From: Lutraria lutraria
Taxonomy: Eukaryota; Mollusca; Bivalvia; Venerida; Mactridae
NCBI GenBank assembly: GCA_964023205.1
Contig: OZ026850.1
Span: forward strand, 8,629,770 to 8,693,769
Reading direction: 5' to 3'
Length of the DNA stretch: 64,000 nucleotides
Shown here: piece by piece, positions 39,101-54,100 of the stretch
How the letters are laid out: each line of letters starts with the position of its first letter
Position numbering within the stretch: the stretch's first letter is position 1
Program-made: the position numbers and the translations under genes
The notes under the pieces: model-generated
The model's input: the letters and a program-made list of their open reading frames with translations, nothing else
Database searches by the model: none
What the model was told of the DNA's origin: nothing

Positions 39101-42100
39101 TTTCATTGAGATCCTGTGAGTGGTTGCTGAGAAATTGTCCGGACAAAATTTGCCTATTGTATATACTGTATAAAAACAACAAAGGGGTATAACTCAGTGA
39201 TAGTTAATCCGAACAAAAATTGCTTTAAGCATGCACAACTAGGCTTACTACTGATCACTTCTGTGAAGTTTCATTGAGATCCTGTGAGTAATTGCCGAGA
39301 AATTGTCCGGAAAAAATTTGCCTATTGTATATACTGAATAAAAACAACAAAGGGGTATAACTCAGTGAAAATTAATCCGAACGAAAAATGCTTTAAGCTA
39401 GCACAACTAGGCTTACTACTGATCACTTCTGTGAAGTTTCATTGAAATCCTGTAAGTAGTTGCTGAGAAATTCTCCGGACAAATTGTGTCTACAGACGCA
39501 CGGACCGACCGACCGACCGGCCGACCGACCGACCGTCAAGCGTGAATCCAATATAGCCCCCATATATTTCATATCTGGGGGTATAATTATACATATAACA
39601 GAATACTGACAGCAGGATTTCATACTTTACATTATTTGGTAAAGTCATCTCAAATGTAACAGAACGATTTGTTAAATGTAAAATTTCCCATCAAAGGATG
39701 AATTAAACGAATGTTTCCCCTCATGACATTCTCACCTCGTAATTTTTCCTTTCATCCAGTATACCAAAGGAAAGAATGACATTGTCTCCAGAAACATTGG
39801 ATCTGGTCTACAAATAAAGAACATTACAAATAAACAACCATTTATGTCAAACATTATACATAATAATTTGACATGATGTCCCATATATGAGGGGTGATAA
39901 TTAATGAGATTTTTTTTCGCAAAATTGTTTCTTTGAATTTAACAGTTTGATACTCAGTAAACATAAAGATAAAATATTTATCTACGATATACTAAAAAAA
40001 TAACTTTTGACATGAATAAATGCACCTGACGTGTTGCTATAGTAACCAATGAATAGATGAGCAGGGCACGTGATACAAATGGCTAGATTCTCCATGAAAA
40101 GAATTTGTGACTTAACTGGTCATAGCTATGGATTTTGGAAAAACACTTGAATATGCACTAAGTAAGTGCTCGATGGATACCGAATTTATTATCTTATGAC
40201 AATAAAGACACCCATGCCTCAAAGAAGTTTTTGCAGCAGTATCGTAAAGAAGGCGACACTTCTCAAAATCGACAGGAAAACAGATGTTCATTTCTTCGCA
40301 GATATTAATGGAATAATACTTCAGCATGCTGTACCCACTAATGAAACTGTAAATGCTAATTACTACTCTGAGGTAAAACTTTAAATATTGTATCTATGTT
40401 TACATAATTACTTTACATATATTGATATATTGATTAAAATAAATGGTTAAACAATCATCATGCTAATGTGATTTCAGGTTCTTCGTAGAAATCTTGTGAG
40501 GGTACCTTTGCACAAAAGACTGGGGATCAACCTTGATTGTGTGATTTTACATCAGAATAATGCACCACCCCATACTGCAGGAATTACACAACTGGAAATC
40601 AGCGTTTTGTGGTTTGAAACTGTAGAACACCAACCCTACAGCCCAGATCTAGAACCTATGGATTTTCTTGTTTTCCTAGTACTTAAATCAGCTTTGAGAG
40701 GTAACAGATTTGATTCTTTTACTGAACTTTTGTATGCAGCACAAAATGTTTCTAGTCTTGACTCACAGTGGTATGAAGACATGTATGCACAATAGATTGA
40801 TCGACACTGTAAATATATCTTATGTCGGGGCAAATATTTTTAGAAAGAATGACGTCGTTAAATGAAAACATTCAAAGACGACATCGCTCGACATTGTGTA
40901 TCAATATCAGACTGCCCCGCTCTGACGTGATGGACCTCTATTAAACAAGTGGGATTTGATCAATTTTAATGCAATGAAACTGATATTTGGTATACAGGCT
41001 GAATAAAGATTGGGAGTAATGCTGTCTTTATGCTCCAAATAACCTTCAAATACTAGACCCAGTCTCATTAATTTTCAATCATCCCTCATAATACATAAAT
41101 ATGTTACCTTAAAAATCAAATTGACCCTGTTTTATCATTAGTGTGTTGCAGATTTATAAAATACAAATTATCAAAACTTATTCATCATCATTGAATTGTT
41201 ATCTCTGACACTATAATGTAAGATGTTGTGGAGAGGTGTTAATGAAACTACTCACTGTTCTTCTAACAAGAGAATGATAGGACACAGAGATTTCATTCCA
41301 ATGAACTGTGAACGTAGAGGCACTATAAAGTTGTATATACCATTACATGCATGTTCTGAGGCTAGAATGATCAACTGATGAGTCCATCTTTCATCATTTG
41401 TATTCTTGTACTTACAGTGGTTACAATCCTACATCAAAGAAAACAATAGTAAGACTACTGTGTAAGTATCAAACAATAGTAAGACTACTGTGTAAGTATC
41501 AAACAATAGTAAGACTACTGTGTAAGTATCAAACAATAGTAAGACTACTGTGTAAGTATCAAACAATAGTAAGACTACTGTGTAAGTATCAAACAATAGT
41601 AAGACTACTGTGTAAGTATCAAACAATAGTAAGACTACTGTGTAAGTATCAAACAATAGTAAGACTACTGTGTAAGTATCAAACAATAGTAAGACTACTG
41701 TGTAAGTATCAAACAATAGTAAGACTACTGTGTAAGTATCAAAGAGATAGGAAAAACAATCAACTCTAGTCAATCAATAAATAATACATTTACATAACAT
41801 TATCCAACTCTAGTCAATCAATAAATAATACATTTACATAACATTATCCAACTCTAGTCAATCAATAAATAATACATTTACATAACATTATCCAACTCTA
41901 GTCAATCAATAAATAATACATTTACATAACATTATCCAACTCTAGTCAAGGTCAAATTGACATTGGGTGATATAGGTACATTAGGAATATAAACAAAGGC
42001 AACAAAGTATCAAAGCAATAGACAGAACAGTAAAATCTACTTAACTTTGTATGGATAGACAAGGAATCTAAGATGCTAGATGCCAATTACATTTTAACAT

Positions 42101-45100
42101 TCTCATTCAAAGTTACGAAACATAAATGTGCTTAAATACTACATACATAAGGATCTATTCATCATTTTACTATCAAACTTCTTAAAACAGTCACAAGTTA
42201 ATCACATAACCAATACAAGATATACTTACCACACCCCATTCTAAACAACATACTGGTCGTCTCTCCTTCATTAGATGACAAATGGCTCTCTTTGATCCAA
42301 CATAAAGTGTTACAGGAGGGGGACCTTTCACAAATCTGTGTATAATATACCAGTCAGTTGAAACATACATGTTAATTACAACACATTCAATACATGCTAT
42401 AGAACAGTTAATCTATGAAGATCACTTATTAAACAAAATCTGCATGCAGACATACTAGTAGTTATATGAGTCATTGTACGATATAAGATAAAACATCAGC
42501 ATCTTTAATAATACAATATCAAATATAGGAAGCAATAGTTGGGACAGTAACAGTAGACCCGCTGTGAGTCAGTAGAACCGCTGTGAGTCAGTAGTATGTG
42601 AGTGTTATTATGTACATAAAAGCACAGAGTAAAGTAGAATATGTTGTCACTCTATAAGATAAAACACATTCAGCACTATGATGTACAGCATGAAAACATG
42701 TACAAAATGAAGCTTAAATAAAAAGTAGAACTTATGTTTTAAGAACAGAAACAAGTGAATATAAAACTTCACCACACATAACCATGGAAAAAGGTTTAAT
42801 TATAAGAGCCTGGTTCACTCTATGTGAACCAAGGGCCACACCACTATACAGCTCTGTTATATTTCCCAGTATCCTATGTTCACACAACATGGATACACAA
42901 GGACCTATACAAAGGATATTAGATGACCCTAATACATAATGTACATGATTCTACATGCTAACATATACTTCTGATATGAATATATAAACCACATTAGTTC
43001 TCTAGCTTTCATGCATACAATTATCTATTCATTAGCAAGAAGAGCAAGTTAAGTTACACACACACTCTCTTTCTACACAATATAACAAGTACCCGGTATA
43101 TATTGTAAAGAATTACATAAAGTCATACATGCAATCTAGTTTATGGGGTCAAGGTTAGATCAGGAAGTCATGGATAAGTCATTCAACATTCACCATTAAG
43201 TACTGAGTCTGTCAATTAACTTTGTTATTTATCATACTAATTGCCAAGACAATTCTCTTCATTCACCTACTTTATGCTAAACTGATGTTTGAACAGATAT
43301 GTACAGTACATAGTCAACTCTTGCTTGCACATATCACAACTGTATCAAAGTTAATGAATCATTCATAGAGATATAAAGTAAATAAGATTCATAGAGATAT
43401 AAAGTAAATAAGATTCATAGAGATATAAAGTAAATAAGATTCATAGAGATATAAAGTAATAAGATTCATAGAGATATAAAGTAAATAAGATTCATAGAGA
43501 TATAAAGTAATAAGATTCATAGAGATATAAAGTAATAAGATTCATAGAGATATAAAGTAATAAGATTCATAGAGATATAAAGTAAATAAGATTCATAGAG
43601 ATATAAAGTAAATAAGATTCATAGAGATATAAAGTAAATAAGATTCATAGAGATATAAAGTAATAAGATTCATAGAGATATAAAGTAATAAGATTCATAG
43701 AGATATAAAGTAAATAAGATTCATAGAGATATAAAGTAATAAGATTCATAGAGATATAAAGTAAATAAGATTCATAGAGATATAAAGTAATAAGATTCAT
43801 AGAGATATAAAGTAAATAAGATTCATAGAGATATAAAGTAATAAGATTCATAGAGATATAAAGTAAATAAGATTCATAGAGATATAAAGTAAATAAGATT
43901 CATAGAGATATAAAGTAATAAGATTCATAGAGATATAAAGTAATAAGATTCATAAAGATATAAAGTAATAAGATTCATAGAGATATAAAGTAAATAAGAT
44001 TCATAGAGATATAAAGTAATAAGATTCATAGAGATATAAAGTAAATAAGATTCATAGAGATATAAAGTAAATAAGATTCATAGAGATATAAAGTAATAAG
44101 ATTCATAGAGATATAAAGTAATAAGATTCATAGAGATATAAAGTAAATAAGATTCATAGAGATATAAAGTAAATAAGATTCATAGAGATATAAAGTAAAT
44201 AAGATTCATAGAGATATAAAGTAAATAAGATTCATAGAGATATATAGTAATAAGATTCATAGAGATATAAAGTAAATAAGATTCATAGAGATATATAGTA
44301 ATAAGATTCATAGAGATATAAAGTAAATAAGATTCATAGAGATATAAAGTAAATAAGATTCATAGAGATATATAGTAATAAGATTCATATAGATATAAAG
44401 TAAATAAGATTCATAGAGATATAAAGTAATAAGATTCATAGAGATATAAAGTAAATAAGATTCATAGAGATATAAAGTAATAAGATTCATAGAGATATAA
44501 AGTAATAAGATTAATAGAGATATAAAGTAATAAGATTCATAGAGATATAAAGTAATAAGATTCATAGAGATATAAAGTAAATAAGATTCATAGAGATATA
44601 AAGTAAATAAGATTCATAGAGATATAAAGTAAATAAGATTCATAGAGATATAAAGTAATAAGATTCATAGAGATACAAAGTAAATAAGATTCATAGAGAT
44701 ATATAGTAATAAGATTCATAGAGATATAAAGTAATAAGATTCATAGAGATATAAAGTAATAAGATTCATAGAGATATAAAGTAAATAAGATTCATAGAGA
44801 TATAAAGTAAATAAGATTCATAGAGATATAAAGTAAATAAGATTCATAGAGATATAAAGTAATAAGATTCATAGAGATATAAAGTAAATAAGATTCATAG
44901 AGATATATAGTAATAAGATTCATAGAGATATAAAGTAATAAGATTCATAGAGATATAAAGTAAATAAGATTCATAGAGATATAAAGTAAATAAGATTCAT
45001 AGAGATATAAAGTAAATAAGATTCATAGAGATATAAAGTAATAAGATTCATAGAGATATAAAGTAATAAGATTCATAGAGATATAAAGTAATAAGATTCA

Positions 45101-48100
45101 TAGAGATATAAAGTAATAAGATTCATAGAGATATAAAGTAAATAAGATTCATAGAGATATAAAGTAATAAGATTCATAGAGATATAAAGTAAATAAGATT
45201 CATAGAGATATAAAGTAATAAGATTCATAGAGATATAAAGTAAATAAGATTCATAGAGATATAAAGTAATAAGATTCATAGAGATATAAAGTAAATAAGA
45301 TTCATAGAGATATAAAGTAAATAAGATTCATAGAGATATAAAGTAAATAAGATTCATAGAGATATATAGTAATAAGATTCATAAAGATATAAAGTAAAAA
45401 AGATTCATAGAGATATAAAGTAATAAGATTCATAGAGCTATAAAGTATGATGACTCATACAGATATAAAGTAAAGATATATTGAGAAACAAAGTTAAATT
45501 TCTCAGAATGTTACATTTGTTATAAATATCCATAATAATTATTCAGAAATCTAATAAAGACAACAGCTTAGTTAATGAAAAGAGCTCAATTCTTGGTTAA
45601 TACAATATAGCAGTGAGTAAATTCCTTCAATGTTCAAAGGCTTGATTCATGTTTTTATTACCCAAACAAACAGGACAGAAAAGGCCAAAAAACAAAAACA
45701 TCTAATTCTTATAGAAACAAGAGGGCCAAGATGGCCCTTGATCGCTCACCTGAGAACAAAGGCACTATAACTAATGACCAGGTAATATAGTTTCCATCTC
45801 ATATAACCCATTTTTACGTGGATTGTGAGATCAAAATCAACAATGAAGGTATACAAGCTAAAACGTAGCAAATTTTCTAATCCAAGGGCCCATAACTCTT
45901 AAAGTTGTGGTCCGATTCAACCCATAAATAAACTTGTCCAAGACCTTAAGGTCATACACATTCATTGTAAATATGATTAGGATCGGTGAATAAATGAAGG
46001 TGCTAGAGTGTAAACAAGCTAAAATATAGCAAATTTTCTAAGTGAAGGGCCCATAACTATTGAAGTTCTGGTCCGATTCCGCCCATAATCAAACTTGTCC
46101 AAGATCTTTAGGTTGTACACATTCACTGAAAACATTATTGGGATTGGTGAATAAATGAAGGCGTTAGAGTGTAAACAAGCTAAATGTAGCAAATTTTCTA
46201 AGTGAAGGAATCGGACCAGAATTGATCTTGTCCAAGATCTTTTGGTTATACTCATGTACTGAAAATACAATTAGGATTGGTGAATAAATGAAGGTGCTAG
46301 AGTGTAAACAAGCTAAATATAGCAAATTTTCTAAGTGAAGGGCCCATAACTATAGAAGTTATTGTCCGATTTTGCCCATAATTGAACTTAGCCGAGACAT
46401 TGTGGCCATATACAATGTGAGCAAGTTTAATCACGATTGGTGAAGAGCTGTGGATGCTAGAGTGTAAACAAACTAATTGCAGACGGACGAAGGATGCCAA
46501 CATTCATCGATCCTAAAAGCTTACCTGATGAATCAGGTGAGCTAAAGAGCAATTGCTTCTATCAATCCTGAAGCTGTCACTGACAGTGTATCCCCCGCCA
46601 CGGATGCATTTTTGTCAAAAGGGTACAGGTAGAAAGGACATGCAGTGAATAACTTGGTGAAAATCATTTAAATGAAGTGTGGCAGTGGCAAAATGTGCAT
46701 GGAAATGTACAAGACAAACAAAGGGCAATAACTCACTGAAACCCTGATGATATGCACTGCAGCACTTGATGATTATTATACTATGAAAGCGGACAGCGGC
46801 TACCATTTTAATATCCCGCCTTTTGGCGGGGGGGGGGGGATAAAAATCACTCAGATTCTCAAAGTTTGTTACAACTTAACATTAACATAATTAACAATGC
46901 ATTATACAGTGTAACAGCTGTCTGTTTGAATAAGATGAAATTCTTCAGAATGACCATCGAAGTCCTCACCTATAGATTTTTATCTACCTAGGTTACTTGG
47001 AGGATAAGTTAATAAGTCAGAAGTTACACATCAAGCCTTTGTACTCTTATACAAGTCAGTAGTATCAGTAGATAGTCCAAACAATAATTCAGAATTTCAA
47101 AGAAATATTTAATCATTTCCACAAAGCTCCAAAAATATATGATGTTAAGCCATATTTAAAAGTTGTTTGTTTGCAGTCCCCTTGAATGGGTAACAAGAAT
47201 TTATTTCATATTGTAGGCATGGATAAATATGCCAGAATATACCTGATGATGATCATCAGTGTTTCATGTTAAATTCTTCCTCCAAGTTTTAATCTTCCAA
47301 GTGTGTAGAATCTTAGTCAAATGGGACTGCAAACAATCCTTTTTTAAATTATAGCTTATGATGAATATTTTCACTACAAATACATTGTGTCATGTATAAG
47401 CACAGTTAGTTCTATGATCACCATCATTATCTAGGTCAAGGACAAACTCACTCATAGGGGGAGCAGTCATTATTTGGTAATACATTGCCAATACGCTCCT
47501 TTTTAAAGGGATCATCAGTTTCATCTAGAAAACTGTCAGAAGATGGAATACTCTCCCTTTAAAAATTCAATATAATATCCAATTAAACAGAAATAAGTCT
47601 AAGAGAAGAGACAAACAAAGACTTCAATAAAACAATATCAACAAGAGTATCATGGTCAGAATTACCAGGTGAAACATATATTTACTAATTGACTTATTAT
47701 GAGACATTAACAAATCTATTAAGTTAATAGACAACATCATCAACAGTAAACTGTATCTAATATATGTCAGTAAGTCATTAAATCACTTGATTTAAAGATT
47801 AAAGATTGTCTGTGGTGGAAACAGACACAGTTATCACATTGAAATCTAAACACTGAAATACACAAGTAGAATTCTAAATGTTTAATAACTAATATTAAGC
47901 CATTACAAGACAAAAGCACTAACATATAGTAAAAATATATAACAAACTAAACAATAGAATTTATAAAATGCTTGGAGTTCAATATGTACATATGAAGAAC
48001 TAGTTATATGGCAAACCCTTAGTACACAACAAAACATGTCCATCATAGTACAACCTTATCATATATTGTATTATGTCTATTAAATTATTTCATCACAGAA

Positions 48101-51100
48101 TCATAAAGACTTCCAACAAATATTCATCAAGATAACCAATTAAGAAACAAACTACATGTATAAATGATAATCACATACTCATCTTGATCCATATCCAGAT
48201 ATTTCTCCAGTACTTGTCCATGGAAGGGGGGATCAGTTCCATCAATATGATCAAAATGGTCAGCTACTTCATGCTGACTAGCTGCTTGATCAGGTGATAC
48301 ATGTCCAACAACAAACACTTTCTTCAGAGAATCTTTACCATCATCACTTGATTCCTTACCACTGGTTGGGGAGTTAGAACTGAAAATATTGGAGGAAAGG
48401 TACAAAACTTTCTTTTAGTAGTAGGCAACTTAATATAGTCACTTTACACTTCAACTAGAGCTTGTCACAGACATGATGAATACCCTTGCACGTTTCTTTG
48501 AAACAGACGTGTTACTGTTAACTTATTTTCGCCCTCATCACAGTAAAGGTGACACTAAATATTAAGAAATATGATTGCTTTCAATGAACAATTGAGTTAC
48601 TGACTAGACAAAGCAAACCCAATATTTGACCTTCAAGTATGACCTTAGGTGAACAATCAAGTCAAGTTATTTTGAAATTCATCAGTGAACAACAATGTTA
48701 ACAGCCCTGAATAGAAATGGGACACAACAGGAAAACATACATTGGTACATTTTATGTGATTCCAGTATAGCCCAAATCACATACAGTGATACCTCCATGA
48801 ACGGTCACCTCTCAACAACAACTTAGAATTCCCCCATGCATATTCAACATTAATGAACCTCTCACCACCAGTCACCTCCTAACTCTAGCCAACAGCCAAC
48901 ATGTTTGTTCTCAATGACCATTGTCAACACGCTCCTCAAAGACATATATGCATTAAATAAACACTGACTTTGAACATGGAACGTTGCAGAAAAATATTCA
49001 GTATGGCACAGAATGATCTTTACATTATACTCAAATACTTTAATAATAATCTACCCTTACCGTGAAAGAAAACAAGAGGGCCAAGATGGCCCTATATCGC
49101 TCACATGACAATCATTGAGTACTCATTAAAACAGTTTTGAACCTGTGACCTAGTTTTTTACCCCTGATAACCCATGTTAGAACTTGTAAATAAGACAAAC
49201 ATTTTGACAAGGTTTGGTGAAGATAAAATCAAAACCATGACAACTACAGCGTAGACAAGGTTTTCTTAAGATTTGACCTTGTGACCCAGTTTTTGACCCA
49301 AGATGACTCATGTTCGAATTTGTCTTACATATCATTAAGACAAACATTCTGATAAGGTTTGGTGAAAATCCAATCAAAATTTGACATCTACAGTGTTAAT
49401 AAGATTTTCCTAAGATTTGACCTAGTGACCTAGTTATTTGTACTTGATCGTTATATCGTTAAAACAATTTGACAAAGTTTGGTGAAGATCCAATTATAAC
49501 TGTGAAATCTACAGTGTTAACATGGTTTTTCATAAGATTTGACCTAGCGACCTAGTTTTTGACCCCAGATGACGCAAGTTGAAACTTGTTCAATATATTA
49601 TGAAGACAAACATTCTGACAAGGTTTCATGATGATCCAATCAAAACAGTGACTTCTATAGTGTTCACAAGGTTTTCCCTTATTTGGCCCCAAATGGCACA
49701 TTATCGAACATGTCCAAGATTTTGTCGATATTAACATTCTGACCTAGGCTCGTAAAAATTGAGCCCGAAATGTGGTTCCTAGTGTATTCATAAGGTAAAG
49801 TTTGATTATGCACGACGCTGGAGGAAGACTGATCACAAAAGCTCACCCTGAGCACAAGTGCTCATGTGAGCTAAAAACAATTGTAAAGTAATTTGCAAGT
49901 TTTCAGTCTACATAAAGACAAAAATTGGACTTGTTACCAACTGAAATCAATTGTTTGACAAATAATACTCATTTTTCCTCATTGTATAATATGTTGCAAA
50001 CAATGAAACTGCGAAAACAAGCCTTTTCTTGTCAGCTGAAGTATATGAAAGCAATTTGTTCTTAATGATTTGATAATTGTTTGTTTGCAACATGCACCTA
50101 CCGTTTATTATAAGCATAATTGTGAAATAATGAATGTGTCATTGTTTGATTTTATCACTTCCAATACTAGTAAACAAATTGTATTATCATTCAGAATTTA
50201 TAACTTATACTGGTTAGATCTACATCTATACCAATCTATATTGATTTCTCTTATCAGCATAACAGCCAATATCTACCTCTCAACAGCTAATTTTATCATG
50301 GCAGACTGTAGACCCCTGTAGAGAGGTTCCACTGTATATAACAAGAGGGTCCTATATCGCTCACATGAAAATTATTGCTTGCTGATGAAAACATTGTTTT
50401 GAGCATGTATTATGAGATCTGTCTGTTGTTATCATGGTTTTCATGTGCTTTGACCTGGTGACCTAGTTTCTGACCCATGATGGCCCATTTTCTACCTGTC
50501 TAAGATACCAATAAGACAAACATTCTAACAAGGTTTGGTGAAGATCCAATCAAATCTGTGATATCTCGAGTGTTATCAAGGTTTCCTTAAGATTTGATCA
50601 GGTGACTTAATTTCTGACCCAAGATCATTCATGTTCAACTTGTCCCACATATTATCAATGCAAACATTCTGACAAAGTTTGATGAATATACTATCGAAAC
50701 AGTGCCCTCTGGAGTGTTCACAAAGTTTTCCTAAAATTTTACCATTTGACCTATTTTTTTACCCAAAATGAACCCATGTTTGAAACTGTCAATACAAGCA
50801 TTCTGACCCAGTTTGTGAAGATCTTACTAAAACAATGGCCTCTATCAAGTTCAGAAGACAGAAGTTGACAATGCACATACTACAATAGACGACAGACAAA
50901 AATCAACCACAAACGCTCCCCTTGAGTTTGATATATTGAGTTTTGACTGAACAGTCAATCTTGTATTAAGCGACCGCTCAAGGGAAAGACCAAAAGTGGT
51001 CTCTTAATACAACGGTCTCTTAATACCGAAACCTGATGTTTCCGAAAGTTGAACTATACCTTAAGTACCAGCCTTGTTTCATTTCATGTATCATTTGCTG

Positions 51101-54100
51101 CAGAGCACTTTTATTGTGAGTAGGTGTTCAACTGTGTTACAAATAATAGTAATTATGATCATTATGCAATGAAAATCCAGGCCGTTTATTTAAATGATTT
51201 ATTTAGGTACTCTACCTTGTTCATGGAAAACATAGACAGTACCTTATGGAATGATCACCAATGAAACACATTAGTGATGAGGTAAAAAGTAGGGGAAATG
51301 AATAGCAATGGTAAAATAAAGCATTTTGTACTATTGTACTATTTGAAATGAAATGCATAGTTGATGACGTATCACATATTTTTTTATGACTACAATGTTC
51401 CATTACGGTGAAGTAAATACTACTTCGCACATTTTTTTCACTCGTTTTTAACATGCATGTTTTTAAAACGAAAATCGTGTCTGTCTTATACATTGGTGAA
51501 AAGATCGGTCCATTTTATCCGTGATAAAACAATACAGACAAATTGAATCTATTTTTTTACCGCGAAGAAATTTGTCAAATGTGAAACAAGGGAAATGAAA
51601 TGTTTTTCATAGCGATGGTCTAAAAACCCATACGATTCCGTACTTTTCATGGATTTCGTTGTCGAAGACGTCTGTTGTGGACGCGAGTTTGAAAATCAAC
51701 AACAAATGTTGCTGATCGTGCCGTTAATTACGATACCTTCATTGTGTTGAGAAGTATGAATACTTGGGTTGAGAAATTAATTGGTGTTTTGATATAAGTC
51801 ATTATCACGCTTTCGTAAAACTTACGTAACGCAAAGTTACTGTAAACAAAAAATGGCGCAGTTTTCTTCAATGTCTTTCGTCATTTATTTTGCTAAAAAC
51901 TATTTCTTTACACTCATAACAATAATTTTCCCAAGGATTTCCAATGTATTTTACCCGAGTCCTACACTCTAGTGCTCTATGCATACACGAGTGATTACGG
52001 TCGTCAGGTGTTAATTATGTCTGTGTTTACAATTCACAATCTATGGGAATTAACGGTTTGACGTGTCAAACGGTCGCTTAATGAAAAGATCTGGTTGAGC
52101 AAAGGTCGCTTAATACATTAAAATGCTCGGGGGATTTTGAAGTGGTCGCTTAAGAAAAAGGTCGCTAAATACACGTGGTCGCATGAGCAAGATTTACTGT
52201 ACATACAATTTGTACAACCAGTTTGGACATGAAGTCATGAAAAAATGATGTTATACATCTTATATTATAGTAACCTACTTGTTATGTGAATTATTCTGTG
52301 CAGAGTATATATTGTTAAACACAGCTCTATGGTGCATATCTAAACCACGAGATGATTCACTGTTACCAGTTTCTCCAGCAGTATATGTAGCACGTCTTAC
52401 TCTATTAGCTAATTCATACCTACAATAGAAATATATTGTCACATAAGAACCATAAGGGCTCATCTGCAAAAATCAAATAGTGGAGAAAAAGCCATTTAAA
52501 GGTTTGAAAGTGTACTAAAAATCAAATATTCAAGACACAATCAAGAAATTGTGTACGTTTAATAAGATGGTAAAGAACTTTTAAAATACAGTTTGTTTGA
52601 ATTAAACAATTGATGTACACGCCATATACGGTCATATTTGCAGATGAGCCCTTATGGTTCTGTCTATTTTTTCTTTTCATTTTACAAACATAAGGACTCA
52701 TCTGTAAAAAAAGAACTCTAATTATAGGGAAACACTGGTTCAAATTCTTATCAAAGTGTTACTTTTTGCAAAAATATCAAATATTTGTTCCATAGATACA
52801 GTTTTATCATATACATCTCATCTAATCACTGTCAGTGACATCTTCAATACTGTCTGGTACAGGTAACTGTTCTTTTACAGATTTATCCGTCTTTACAGCC
52901 GCATAGAACTCATGGTAACTTGACGGAATTATTAGTGAGTCGCACAGTGACATTTAATCTTTCTTTTTTGGTTCAGTATTTCTGCACGGACAACTATGTA
53001 CTGATCGACACAGCTTTATGACTCAAACTTCCTGTTGATTAAAGTTTTCCTTCACAAAAATCATGTCTGGCTGATGGTTGCACACCCTTATTACTTTTAT
53101 TTTTAACCAGTTTACCCTATCCCCGTTGTGTCAGTCTTTAGTGTTTGAGATGTTTCCCTTGTGTAGTTCTTAATATTAAAAGAATTGTTGAAATGCATGG
53201 GTAAAACAGTGTATGGATTACTTCTGCAAGCAAAATGAATAACCATATCCCAGTGATCTGAGATGAAAATTGAAGTTCCCTTTTTGGCTGTATCTATAGC
53301 AGAATGTATAAAATCGCATTCCATTTGTGTATGTCGTAATGTTCAACTGGTCATTGCATTAAATACATATACCCCTGTTGTATGGTCATTGTATTAAATA
53401 CACATACCCCTGTTGTATGGTCATTGCAATAAATACACATACCCCTGTTGTATGGTCATTGTATTAAATACACATACCCCTGTTGTATGGTCATTGTATT
53501 AAATACACATACCCCTGTTGTATGGTCATTGCATAAACTACACATACCCCTGTTGTATGGTGATTGTATTAAATACACATACCCCTGTTGTATGGTGACT
53601 GTATTAAATACACATACCCCTGTTGTATGGTGATTGTATTAAATACACATACTCCTGGTGTATGGTGATTGTATTAAATACACATACCCCTGTTGTATGG
53701 TGATTGTATTAAGTACACACACCCCTGTTGTATGGTGATTGTATTAAATACACATACCCCTGTTGTATGGTGATTGTATTAAATACACATACCCCTGTTG
53801 TATGGTGATTGTATTAAATACACATACCCCTGTTGTATGGTGATTGTATTAAATGCACATACCCCTGTTGTATGGTGATTGTATTAAGTACACACACCCC
53901 TGTTGTATGGTGATTGTATTAAATACACATACCCCTGTTGTATGGTGATTGTATTAAATACACATACCCCTGTTGTATGGTGATTGTATTAAGTACACAT
54001 ACCCCTGTTGTATGGTGATTGTATTAAATACACTCTCTTCTTCACCATAATCATCCTCTTCATCTTCAGAATCCAACATCCTCTGTAACTCAGCTGCCAT

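Noticed and set aside
40496..40795. 99-codon frame as a functional gene.
   Set aside because: It is the C-terminal part of a mariner transposase pseudogene with a changed catalytic Asp and no intact N-terminus.
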